From Bacteroidales bacterium UBA4459 (lineage in GTDB: Bacteria; Bacteroidota; Bacteroidia; Bacteroidales; F082), in assembly GCA_002389465.1 (NCBI GenBank), contig DGOT01000143.1, forward strand, positions 1 through 9,246: a stretch of 9,246 bases of DNA, in the 5' to 3' direction. The notes under the pieces are model-generated. The model did no database searches. It was not told where the DNA came from and saw only the letters and a program-made list of their open reading frames with translations. Below, piece after piece: positions 1-6,870 of the stretch. Each line of letters opens with the position of its first letter. The first letter of the stretch is position 1. The translations under genes were made by a program, and so were the position numbers.

Positions 1-40
1 TTTAATATTGATCATCTATTTAAGGTTTTTGTGGTCACAT

Positions 41-78
41 AAAAAAAAGACGAACCGGACAGCTAGTGATTCGTCTTT
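41..78 (-). terminator. Intrinsic terminator downstream of the lipoprotein gene
   Basis: Read on the minus strand, a perfect 9-bp stem (AAAGACGAA at 46-54 pairing with TTCGTCTTT at 70-78) encloses a 15-nt loop and runs into a tract of eight T (complement of A41-A48). That is the layout of a rho-independent terminator for minus-strand transcription. The nearest minus-strand gene upstream is the lipoprotein ending at 248, so this is its likely transcript end. On the plus strand the stem is followed by only three T, so plus-strand activity is less likely. Confidence 0.7.
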
Positions 79-83
79 ATGCA

Positions 84-157
84 TAATGACGCAGTTGTGC
101 ATCATTACTTGTATTTTCATCTTTTTTCCTGATTAAAGAAAATTTCTTCATATCAGG
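84..157. other. Two stem-loops in the gene-free left end
   Basis: The first hairpin pairs TAATGA (84-89) with TCATTA (102-107), then GCA (91-93) with TGC (98-100) across one C/A mismatch. The second pairs CCTGAT (128-133) with ATCAGG (152-157), with inner arms AAGAA (136-140) and TTCTT (144-148). Neither is followed by a T tract on either strand, so they do not look like terminators. A third stem, AATAGCA (227-233) with TGCTATT (243-249), overlaps the lipoprotein stop codon. Bases 1-247 otherwise show no gene. The pairing is seen directly; any function is unknown. Confidence 0.4.
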
Positions 158-160
158 ACA

Positions 161-168
161 CAAATATA
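161..168 (-). promoter_or_regulatory. Possible -7 promoter element (TATATTTG)
   Basis: The minus strand reads TATATTTG, an exact match to the Bacteroidota -7 consensus TAnnTTTG, about 80 nt past the lipoprotein stop codon. I see no matching -33 TTTG at normal spacing, and the region is AT-rich, so chance is a real possibility. If active, it would start a roughly 110-nt transcript ending at the terminator at 41-78. Confidence 0.2.
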
Positions 169-247
169 CTTATGTATTCTCTTGGTTTAGTATTAATTTA
201 TTGACAAAACCTTCATAGTTTTTAACAATAGCATTTGTGTACTGCTA

Positions 248-829
248 TTATTTTGCTTCAGCCGCAGGAACCGGATACTGAGCCATGATGGCTTCCACTG
301 CTTTTGGAATGGTTTCATCTCTTGTGCCGGGGTCGCTGTCAACAGTTTTTTGTCCGGTGCCTTCCCATATAAGTTTCTGTTCTTTGGCATCAAACACGTC
401 ACATATCAAGGTGCCTACAGTATAATCATATGTATGATAACTAGTTGTTGAGAATCCGCCTCCCCAGCCCCAGCCAGGGCCATACCCGTAATAACCACCA
501 CCATAATAAGGTCCTCCGCCAAAACCGGTTGTGGTTGCTGCAGTTTCCTGCTTTTGCTGTGTCACAATATAGAGGGCAACAACCAGTTCACCCCCCTCCT
601 TTGTATAGGTCATTCCTCTATTGTCAAATTCTTTGGCAAAGGTTTTTTCAATACGATCTTTGTCTAACTGATTTAAGATCTGATCACTATTATTGGCCCA
701 GCCATAATAAGAATAAGTTTTGTATTGGGTGAAGTCCACCGAATGGTCATAATCCGAGGATACCTTGATTGATGAGCAACCTGCCAGAAATAAGGCAACC
801 ACGCTAAAGACTAAAATGGTATTTCTCAT
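248..829 (-). CDS. DUF4136-like lipoprotein with Gly/Tyr-rich insert
   Basis: This encodes 193 aa. The N-terminus is a lipoprotein signal: a short charged start, a hydrophobic stretch and the lipobox LAGC with the lipidated Cys at residue 18. Residues after the Cys (SSIKVSS) lack an acidic surface-export signal, so a periplasm-facing anchor is inferred. The rest follows the DUF4136 pattern: DYD...DFTQYKTYSYYGW at about 26-44, a conserved DKDRIEKTF helix near 56-64, a strand reading ELVVALYIV (81-89), and GTLICDVFDAKEQKLIWEG (139-157) near the end. Between these lies a low-complexity Gly/Tyr/Trp insert (about 102-126) that may form a flexible loop. The start codon is supported because the signal peptide begins there. 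The gene sits 107 nt past carB on the same strand but has its own promoter candidate. No function is known for the family; a structural or envelope-stress role would be a guess. Confidence 0.85.
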   Translation of the reverse strand: MRNTILVFSVVALFLAGCSSIKVSSDYDHSVDFTQYKTYSYYGWANNSDQILNQLDKDRIEKTFAKEFDNRGMTYTKEGGELVVALYIVTQQKQETAATTTGFGGGPYYGGGYYGYGPGWGWGGGFSTTSYHTYDYTVGTLICDVFDAKEQKLIWEGTGQKTVDSDPGTRDETIPKAVEAIMAQYPVPAAEAK

Positions 830-854
830 TGATGTAAATTTTAAAATGATCTTT

Positions 855-862
855 CAAAGATA
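855..862 (-). promoter_or_regulatory. Candidate -7 promoter element for the lipoprotein gene
   Basis: The minus strand reads TATCTTTG, matching TAnnTTTG. It lies 26-33 nt ahead of the lipoprotein ATG, giving a predicted short leader of about 20 nt. The -33 region is only a T-rich stretch, so the assignment rests mainly on the -7 match and its position. Confidence 0.45.
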
Positions 863-875
863 TGAAACTTTGCTT

Positions 876-910
876 AAAAAGATTTGAGAAAGAATTTAAA
901 GATTTCTCAA
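876..910 (-). terminator. AT-rich terminator-like hairpin after carB
   Basis: On the minus strand an 8-bp perfect stem (TTGAGAAA / TTTCTCAA, arms 903-910 and 884-891) with an 11-nt loop is followed by ATCTTTTT. It starts 27 nt past the carB stop codon. The stem has few G-C pairs, so it would be a weak terminator, and some read-through into the lipoprotein gene is possible. Confidence 0.45.
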
Positions 911-936
911 TTTATGGTTATTTCTTGTTCGGAGAT

Positions 937-3900
937 CTAATATTCATCCCAGCTTTTAACAGTCAACTGCTCCAATCCATATCTCGTGATGGCATAAATA
1001 AAAGCACTTGCCAGCCGGGCGTTGGTTATAAGTGGAATGTTGAAGTCAATGGCCGCCCTGCGAATAGTGTAATCGTTATTCAACTCGTCCTTCGACAGGT
1101 TTTTCGGAATGTTGATTACCAAGTCGATCTTACGTTGTTTCAGTAAATCGTAAGCGTTGGGTTGTTCATCAACATCGGGCCAGTAAATCATAGTTGTTTC
1201 AATTCCGTTTTTACTGAAAAAGTCGTGTGTGCCTTTGGTGGTAAAGATTTCATAACCACGTTCGGCAAGTATCCGGCCGCTTTCCAGCAATTCTGCTTTG
1301 GATCGCGTGTCACCAGATGAGATCAGGATGCTCTTTTCAGGGATACGATAACCAACCGAAAGCATAGACTTGAGAATGGCTTCGTAATAATCATCGCCGA
1401 TGCAACCCACTTCGCCAGTCGAAGCCATGTCCACGCCCAGCACAGGATCAGCCATGCTTAAACGCGAAAAAGAAAACTGAGAGGCCTTAACACCAATGTG
1501 ATCGATATCGAATAATGATTTGTTAGGTTTTTCTACTTTCTCTCCCAGCATGATGTGCGTGGCATAATCAATAAAATTAGTTTTCAGCACTTTGGAAACG
1601 AACGGAAAGCTCCTGGAAGCTCTCAGGTTACACTCGATCACTTTGATGTCGTTGTCTTTAGCCAGAAATTGTATGTTGAAAGGCCCGCTGATGTGCAATT
1701 CACGGGCAATCTGCCGGCTGATCTTTTTGATCCGGCGGATGGTCTCCACATATACTTTCTGAGGCGGGAACATGATGGTGGCATCGCCTGAATGAACCCC
1801 TGCAAATTCAATGTGTTCGGAGATAGCATAAACGACGATTTCCCCGTCATCGGCGACAGCATCCATTTCAATTTCTTTAGCATTTAACAGGAATTTTGAA
1901 ACAACTACGGGGTATTGTTTGGATACCTGGGTAGCCAATTTGAGAAAATGTTCCAGTTCCTCTTTGTTGGAAACCACATTCATAGCAGCACCAGAAAGTA
2001 CATAAGATGGGCGGATGAGGACAGGGAAACCCACTTTTTCGGTAAAAGTAAAAATGTCTTCGATGCTGCTCAACTCTTTCCATTCCGGCTGGTCCACGCC
2101 AATCTTGTCGAGCATGGCGGAAAATTTGTGTCGGTTTTCGGCCCGATCGATGAAGACAGGGGAGGTGCCCAGGATGTTTATATCCTGCCGGTAGAGCCGC
2201 ATGGCCAGGTTGTTTGGGATCTGTCCGCCGGTGGAAACAATCACACCAAAGGGCTGTTCCAGATCGGCAATGTCCATAACGCGCTCAAAACTCAGCTCGT
2301 CAAAATAGAGGCGATCGCAGATGTCATAGTCTGTACTCACAGTCTCAGGGTTGTAGTTGATCATCACCGAGCGGTATCCTTTCTTTTTGATTGTATTCAA
2401 AGCATTCACACTTGACCAGTCAAACTCCACACTGCTGCCGATCCGGTAGGCACCTGAGCCGAGAACGATCACCGAATTGTAGTCGTTTTCAAAAGTGATG
2501 TCGTGCTCTTCACCGTGGTAGGTCAGGTAGAGGTAATTTGTTACGGCCGGATGTTCGGCGGCCAGGGTGTCGATCTGTTTGACGTACGGAATGATATTTT
2601 TTGCTTTCCTATGGTCTCTGACCTGAAGAATCTCCTCATCGGTAGCACCGATTTCTTTGTTCTTAAAAAGAATACGTGCTATTTGAAAGTCAGAATATCC
2701 CTGCTTTTTAACATAGAGTAAAAAATCGTCAGGAATTTCTGAGATATCAGAATACATAAGGAGCTCATTTTCCGTGTCCATGATATTTTTCAATTTTTCC
2801 AAAAACCAACGATCAATCCTGGTTAGTTGATAAATATCCTCAACGGTATAGCCCTGTTTAAAAGCTTCGGCAATAACAAATATCCTTTTGTCCGTAGGGT
2901 TAAGGAGCTCACGTTCCAGATTTTCGATTACCAGTTCTTTGTTGCTGACAAAGCCATGCATACCCAGCCCAACCATACGAAGCCCTTTTTGGATGGCTTC
3001 TTCAAAACTTCTTCCGATGGCCATTATTTCACCTACGCTCTTCATACTCGAACCAATTTCTTCTGAAACGCCTATGAATTTATTCAAGTCCCAACGGGGA
3101 ATTTTAACCACCAGGTAATCCAGTGCCGGCTCGAAAAAGGCCGTAGTTGTTTTGGTAATGCTGTTCTTCAGCTCATGAAGTCCGTAGCCCAACGCCAATT
3201 TTGCAGCAACAAAAGCAAGTGGATAGCCGGTCGCTTTGGAAGCCAAAGCACTGGAACGCGACAGGCGGGCATTGACCTCGATGACGCGGTAATCTTCCGA
3301 AAACGGATCCAAAGCGTATTGTACATTACATTCGCCGACAATCCCGATGGATTTCACAATTTCAATGGACAACTGGCGCAGTTTGTGGTATTCACGGTTG
3401 GTAAGGGTTTGCGAAGGCGCTACCACAATGCTTTCGCCGGTATGGATGCCCAGCGGGTCGAAGTTTTCCATGTTGCATACGGTGATGCAGTTGTCATAAC
3501 GGTCGCGCACTACTTCGTATTCCACTTCTTTCCATCCTTTTAGCGATTTTTCCACCAATATCTGGTTGGAGTAGGAGAAGGCTTTGCCGGCCAGTTTTTC
3601 GAGCTCATCTTCGTTCGAACAGAAACCACTTCCCTGGCCCCCTAACGTAAATGCCGCCCTGACGATGATAGGATAGCCTATTTTTTCAGCTGCTATAAGG
3701 GCATCGTTTGTGTTTGTTACGGCAACAGATTCCGGTGTATTGACATTAATAGACCTGAGTTTGTCGGCAAATTTCTCACGATCTTCCGTTTCCATAATAG
3801 CAGCCACCGAAGTGCCCAGCACTTTCACCCCGTGTTTTTCCAAAATGCCCTGTTCAAACAAAGCAACTCCGCAGTTGAGGGCAGTCTGTCCGCCAAAGGC

Positions 3901-4155
3901 GAGAAGGATACCCTGCGGTTTCTCTTTCTCGATGATCTTCTCTGCGAAATAGGGCGTAACGGGCAGGAAATAAATTTTGTCGGCAATTTCTTCAGATGTC
4001 TGTACCGTGGCAATGTTCGGGTTTACCAGGATGGTGGAGATACCTTCTTCTTTCAATGCTTTAAGTGCTTGTGATCCGCTGTAGTCAAATTCGCCTGCTT
4101 CGCCAATCTTCAGGGCGCCGGATCCGAGGATAAGTGCTTTTTTTATTTCTTCCAT
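937..4155 (-). CDS. carB: Carbamoyl phosphate synthetase, large (ammonia-using) subunit
   Basis: CarB makes carbamoyl phosphate from bicarbonate, ammonia supplied by CarA, and two ATP, feeding pyrimidine and arginine synthesis in the cytoplasm. At 1072 aa it is full length (E. coli CarB is 1073). It has the internal duplication typical of the family. The first half starts with LGSG..KIG...EFDYSG (9-27) and an ATP-grasp domain ending in EVNARLSRSSALASK (293-307). The second half starts with LGSGAYRIGSSVEFDW (565-580) and its ATP-grasp ends in ECNLRASRSFPFVSK (841-855). A C-terminal MGS-like allosteric domain covers about 940-1072. The sequence resembles the CPS part of animal CAD more than E. 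coli CarB, for example NPNIATVQTS (45-54) and RIGSSVEFDW (571-580). The start codon overlaps the end of carA by 13 nt, which suggests translational coupling. The stop is TAG. No key motif is missing. Confidence 0.97.
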   Translation of the reverse strand: MEEIKKALILGSGALKIGEAGEFDYSGSQALKALKEEGISTILVNPNIATVQTSEEIADKIYFLPVTPYFAEKIIEKEKPQGILLAFGGQTALNCGVALFEQGILEKHGVKVLGTSVAAIMETEDREKFADKLRSINVNTPESVAVTNTNDALIAAEKIGYPIIVRAAFTLGGQGSGFCSNEDELEKLAGKAFSYSNQILVEKSLKGWKEVEYEVVRDRYDNCITVCNMENFDPLGIHTGESIVVAPSQTLTNREYHKLRQLSIEIVKSIGIVGECNVQYALDPFSEDYRVIEVNARLSRSSALASKATGYPLAFVAAKLALGYGLHELKNSITKTTTAFFEPALDYLVVKIPRWDLNKFIGVSEEIGSSMKSVGEIMAIGRSFEEAIQKGLRMVGLGMHGFVSNKELVIENLERELLNPTDKRIFVIAEAFKQGYTVEDIYQLTRIDRWFLEKLKNIMDTENELLMYSDISEIPDDFLLYVKKQGYSDFQIARILFKNKEIGATDEEILQVRDHRKAKNIIPYVKQIDTLAAEHPAVTNYLYLTYHGEEHDITFENDYNSVIVLGSGAYRIGSSVEFDWSSVNALNTIKKKGYRSVMINYNPETVSTDYDICDRLYFDELSFERVMDIADLEQPFGVIVSTGGQIPNNLAMRLYRQDINILGTSPVFIDRAENRHKFSAMLDKIGVDQPEWKELSSIEDIFTFTEKVGFPVLIRPSYVLSGAAMNVVSNKEELEHFLKLATQVSKQYPVVVSKFLLNAKEIEMDAVADDGEIVVYAISEHIEFAGVHSGDATIMFPPQKVYVETIRRIKKISRQIARELHISGPFNIQFLAKDNDIKVIECNLRASRSFPFVSKVLKTNFIDYATHIMLGEKVEKPNKSLFDIDHIGVKASQFSFSRLSMADPVLGVDMASTGEVGCIGDDYYEAILKSMLSVGYRIPEKSILISSGDTRSKAELLESGRILAERGYEIFTTKGTHDFFSKNGIETTMIYWPDVDEQPNAYDLLKQRKIDLVINIPKNLSKDELNNDYTIRRAAIDFNIPLITNARLASAFIYAITRYGLEQLTVKSWDEY

Positions 4156-5225
4156 GATTCAATCTCTTTTATGAACTCCCCAAACAAAAACGCCGTATCT
4201 GTTGGCCCGCTGGAGGCCTCAGGGTGAAACTGGGTGGTGAAGATAGGTTTTGAACTGTGCTTTAGCCCTTCGTTGCTGCCGTCATTCAGGTTCTCAAAGT
4301 AAATTTTCCATTCATCAGGAATACTTTCATTTTTAACGGCATAACCATGATTCTGGGAGGTCAGATAAGCTTTGTTGGTGCCGGTTTCCAAAACGGGCTG
4401 GTTGTGGCTCCGGTGTCCGAATTTTAGTTTGTACGTTTCAGCACCCGAAGCCAGTGCTGTCAACTGATGACCCAGGCATATGCCGAATATAGGCTTCCCT
4501 TCTTGCAAAGACTCTTTCAGATTATGGATAGTAGGCACACACATAGTCGGGTCGCCAGGTCCGTTGGAGATGAACAGACCGTCGTAATCTTCCTTCGTGT
4601 AGTCATAGTCCCATGGCACCCTGATGACGGTAGTGTCGAAACGAAGCAAATAGCGAATAATATTCAGTTTAACGCCACAGTCGACCAGTAGTATCCTGTG
4701 CTTTCCGCTGCCGTATATTTTCTTTTCCCTGACGCTGACTTCATCCACAAGGTTCGTCTGATTGGGATCGTAAAAAACAATGTCTTCGTCAAAAACGATC
4801 TTTGCCAGCATAGCGCCTTTTTCGCGAATGATTTTGGTCAGCTTGCGCGTGTCGATGCCGAACAAGCCTGGAATTTTCTCTTCTCTCAACCAATCGCCTA
4901 AACTTTTAGCTGCGTTCCAGTGGTTAAATTTCTCGGTATAATCTGATATGATCAATGCCGTTATATGGATGTGTTCCGATTCAAAATGTTCCGGCATGTT
5001 GTTGCTGATTGTTTGGGCAGGCACACCATAGTTTCCAACCAGCGGGTAGGTGAGTACAAGTATCTGACCACGGTAAGAAGGGTCGGTCAGACTTTCGGGA
5101 TATCCGGTCATGGCCGTGTTGAATACGATTTCTCCCCCCACTGAGTTTTCGTATCCAAACGAGTAACCTTTGAACTCCGAACCGTCCTCAAGGACCAATT
5201 TTGCTTTTATGTATTTCTTTTTCAT
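4143..5225 (-). CDS. carA: Carbamoyl phosphate synthetase, small (glutaminase) subunit
   Basis: CarA hydrolyses glutamine and passes ammonia to CarB. The protein is 360 aa, a little shorter than E. coli CarA (about 382). An N-terminal CPSase small-chain domain (about 5-135) includes GEIVFNTAMTGYPESLTDPSY (31-51) and GIDTRKLT (123-130). A class I glutamine amidotransferase domain (about 177-355) carries NGPGDP (221-226), the nucleophile Cys250 in GICLGHQL, and His334/Glu336 in QFHPEA, so the catalytic triad is intact. Like CarB it is close to the animal CAD glutaminase region (TYKLKFG.R.HNQP near 264-277, TSQNHG 289-294). It is the first gene of a carA-carB operon. The only in-frame ATG ahead of the conserved LVLEDGS is used. 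A terminator hairpin lies directly ahead of the start, suggesting attenuation control. Confidence 0.97.
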   Translation of the reverse strand: MKKKYIKAKLVLEDGSEFKGYSFGYENSVGGEIVFNTAMTGYPESLTDPSYRGQILVLTYPLVGNYGVPAQTISNNMPEHFESEHIHITALIISDYTEKFNHWNAAKSLGDWLREEKIPGLFGIDTRKLTKIIREKGAMLAKIVFDEDIVFYDPNQTNLVDEVSVREKKIYGSGKHRILLVDCGVKLNIIRYLLRFDTTVIRVPWDYDYTKEDYDGLFISNGPGDPTMCVPTIHNLKESLQEGKPIFGICLGHQLTALASGAETYKLKFGHRSHNQPVLETGTNKAYLTSQNHGYAVKNESIPDEWKIYFENLNDGSNEGLKHSSKPIFTTQFHPEASSGPTDTAFLFGEFIKEIESWKK

Positions 5226-5228
5226 ATT

Positions 5229-5336
5229 TCACGGGCATAAAAAAAGACGGAAAACCGTCTGGATGAATAAATAAGGATTGCTATGGACAACAGATGAGTA
5301 TAGGTTACCGCTTTGGGCCGAACAAATTATTATCAT
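5229..5336 (-). CDS. Possible carAB leader peptide (35 codons)
   Basis: An open frame starts at an ATG just downstream of the predicted carAB transcription start and encodes 35 residues beginning MIIICSAQSGNLY and ending VFRLFLCP. It reads straight through the terminator hairpin and stops (TGA) three bases before the carA ATG. The second half is rich in U-containing codons (Tyr, Leu, Phe), including the terminator's T tract. This layout recalls the pyrBI leader of enteric bacteria, where ribosome coupling through a U-rich attenuator senses UTP. No ribosome binding site is visible, which is normal for Bacteroidota. An open frame of this length can arise by chance, so expression is unproven. 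Confidence 0.3.
   Translation of the reverse strand: MIIICSAQSGNLYSSVVHSNPYLFIQTVFRLFLCP
5239..5260 (-). terminator. Intrinsic terminator in the carAB leader (putative attenuator)
   Basis: On the minus strand a 6-bp stem, AGACGG pairing with CCGTCT, closes a four-U loop and is followed by seven T, ending 13 nt before the carA ATG. No minus-strand gene lies upstream for it to terminate, because the neighbouring peptidase gene is divergent. Any carAB transcript starting upstream must pass it. That makes a regulatory attenuator the simplest reading. On the plus strand there is no following T tract. I could not find a convincing alternative antiterminator stem. Confidence 0.65.
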
Positions 5337-5345
5337 ACTGAATAG

Positions 5346-5353
5346 CAAAAGTA
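5346..5353 (-). promoter_or_regulatory. Candidate carAB promoter -7 element
   Basis: The minus strand reads TACTTTTG, an exact TAnnTTTG match, with TTTC 23 nt further upstream as a partial -33 element. Transcription would start near 5340, giving a leader of about 115 nt that contains the terminator hairpin and the 35-codon open frame. Confidence 0.45.
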
Positions 5354-5432
5354 GGGTACGGCTGGATATGTCAGATGAAAGTTAGTAGTCATTTTTACAC
5401 GAGTTTTTAACAAAGGGAACGGTATTTTAATT

Positions 5433-5440
5433 TAGTTTTG
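5433..5440 (+). promoter_or_regulatory. Candidate promoter -7 element for the peptidase gene
   Basis: The sequence TAGTTTTG matches TAnnTTTG and lies 51 nt ahead of the peptidase start codon. The upstream T-rich stretch near 5403-5408 is only a weak -33 candidate. It is divergent from the carAB promoter candidate about 80 nt away. Confidence 0.45.
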
Positions 5441-5491
5441 ATGTTGTTTTAATTCCTAATTAAGAGAGCTTACCTGATTAATAATTATAAT

Positions 5492-6757
5492 ATGTTAAAT
5501 ATGAAAAAGTTACTTGTCATTTTAGCGGTAATAATGTTGCTGCCTTCTGCTATGGTCAATGCTCAGGACAAGAGCAAAGACAAAGCCAAATTCAAAGAGT
5601 ATGAACCGGGTTATTACCAGAATTTCATACTGAAAGATGTTCATGCTGTGAAGCAAGAACAAAATAAAGTTGAAAAGCATAAGTATTTCCAGATGGACCA
5701 GTCCGGGCTGGATTTACCCAACAAAGTGTCTGATTACAAGGATCACACTTACGGGCATTTTCCACCTACGTCACAGGGAAATACGGGCACTTGCTGGTGC
5801 TTTTCAACCACTTCTTTTTACGAGTCGGAGGAACACCGCCTGTTTGACAAAGATGTGCGGTTGTCTGAAATGTTCACGGTCTATTGGGAATATGTGGAGA
5901 AAGCCAAAGGGTATTTGAACACCAGAGGCAAATCTTTATTTGACGAAGGTTCAGAATCTAATGCCGTAGCGAAGATTTATAAAAAATACGGTGCTGTGCC
6001 CCGTTCGGTCTATGACGGGTTGATTGGCGGCCGGAAGTTTTATGACCATTCAGGGATGATGAAAGAAATGAAATCCTACCTTGAAAATGTCAAGGCCACC
6101 AATGCCTGGAATGAAGAAGAGACTGTGGCTACCATTAAATCCATTATGAATCATTATATGGGAGAGCCGCCCACAGAATTTGATTACGAAGGACAGCATT
6201 ACTCACCCAAGTCATTCTTAAAAGATTATCTGCAACTGAACATGGATGATTATGTGGAGGTGCTTTCCTACGTGCAGCAACCTTTCTGGCAACAGGTGGC
6301 GTATGAGGTGCCCGACAACTGGTGGCACAGTAAAGCTTATTACAATGTTCCCTTAGATGTTTACATGGAGATTGTTAATAATGCCATCGAAAACGGTTAC
6401 ACTATGAGTATTGGCGGAGATGTATCGGAAGCAGGTTTTTCGCGTGTTACAAATACTGCTTTGGTCCCTGATTTTGACATTCCATCGGCTTATATTGATG
6501 ACAATGCTCGTCAGTTCCGGTTCTCCAACAAAACCACTACTGACGACCACGGTATGCATATGGTGGGTTATCTGAAAGATAAAGACGGGAAAATGTGGTA
6601 CCTGATCAAAGACTCCAGTTCCGGTTCGAGAAACATTGGTGAAGACAGTCCCGAATTCGGATATTATTTCTTCAGTGAAGAATATGTGAAGCTGAAAATG
6701 ATGGGGGTTACTGTTCATAAAGACGCTTTGAAGAAATACATGAAAAAGTTTGAATAG
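5492..6757 (+). CDS. Exported C1B-type cysteine peptidase (bleomycin hydrolase/PepC-like)
   Basis: This 421-aa protein starts with a signal peptide: KK, a hydrophobic core (LLVILAVIMLLPSAM) and a likely cut after VNA24, leaving Gln25. An equally good start is the ATG at 5501 (MKKLLV), nine bases in. The papain-fold active site begins at QGNTGTCWCFS, with oxyanion Gln95 and nucleophile Cys101. The catalytic His is His353 in DHGMHMVGY. Where the family normally has the Asn of an N-S-W-G motif, this protein reads KDSSSGS, so Asp374 replaces Asn and Ser replaces Trp. The long insert between Cys and His is as in bleomycin hydrolase and PepC, which are aminopeptidases. Those relatives are mostly cytosolic, whereas this one is probably periplasmic or outer-envelope. 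It stands alone on its strand, ending 35 nt before a tRNA gene and without its own terminator. Peptide degradation is inferred; the substrate is unknown. Confidence 0.85.
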   Translation: MLNMKKLLVILAVIMLLPSAMVNAQDKSKDKAKFKEYEPGYYQNFILKDVHAVKQEQNKVEKHKYFQMDQSGLDLPNKVSDYKDHTYGHFPPTSQGNTGTCWCFSTTSFYESEEHRLFDKDVRLSEMFTVYWEYVEKAKGYLNTRGKSLFDEGSESNAVAKIYKKYGAVPRSVYDGLIGGRKFYDHSGMMKEMKSYLENVKATNAWNEEETVATIKSIMNHYMGEPPTEFDYEGQHYSPKSFLKDYLQLNMDDYVEVLSYVQQPFWQQVAYEVPDNWWHSKAYYNVPLDVYMEIVNNAIENGYTMSIGGDVSEAGFSRVTNTALVPDFDIPSAYIDDNARQFRFSNKTTTDDHGMHMVGYLKDKDGKMWYLIKDSSSGSRNIGEDSPEFGYYFFSEEYVKLKMMGVTVHKDALKKYMKKFE

Positions 6758-6785
6758 GGTTATAAAAAATTGCTAATATTGTTTG
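6749..6785 (+). promoter_or_regulatory. Possible tRNA-Gly promoter
   Basis: TTTG at 6749-6752, overlapping the end of the peptidase gene, is followed 24 nt later by TATTGTTTG (6777-6785). That resembles a Bacteroidota -33/-7 pair with one extra base inside the -7 element and a slightly long spacer. Transcription would start close to the tRNA 5' end at 6793. Co-transcription with the peptidase is the alternative. Confidence 0.35.
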
Positions 6786-6792
6786 GCGATTA

Positions 6793-6865
6793 GCGGCAGT
6801 AGCTCAGTTGGTAGAGCATCAGCTTCCCAAGCTGAGGGTCGTGGGTTCGAGTCCCATTTGCCGCT
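6793..6865 (+). tRNA. tRNA-Gly (anticodon CCC)
   Basis: A complete 73-nt cloverleaf can be drawn. The acceptor stem is GCGGCAG (6793-6799) with TTGCCGC (6858-6864), including one G-U pair, and the discriminator is T6865. The D stem is GCTC/GAGC (6802-6805, 6814-6817). The anticodon stem TCAGC/GCTGA encloses the loop TTCCCAA, so the anticodon is CCC (6826-6828), reading GGG glycine codons. The variable loop is 5 nt. The T stem is GTGGG/CCCAT with the loop TTCGAGT. The 3' CCA is not encoded and must be added by tRNA nucleotidyltransferase. Confidence 0.96.
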
Positions 6866-6870
6866 CATAA

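Noticed and set aside
2..136. Plus-strand frame open from the left edge, which could be the end of a gene
   Set aside because: It runs across the minus-strand terminator and AT-rich hairpins, has no recognisable protein pattern, and is short enough to be chance.
193..402. 69-codon minus-strand frame overlapping the lipoprotein gene
   Set aside because: It lies in another frame of a well-supported gene and has no family signature.
1915..2415. 166-codon plus-strand frame antisense to carB
   Set aside because: Long antisense frames are common opposite conserved genes with biased codons. The carB reading is certain and the antisense product shows no domain.
6353..6718. 121-codon minus-strand frame antisense to the peptidase
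   Set aside because: It is the complement of conserved peptidase sequence, including the His and Asp active-site regions, and its product has no recognisable features.
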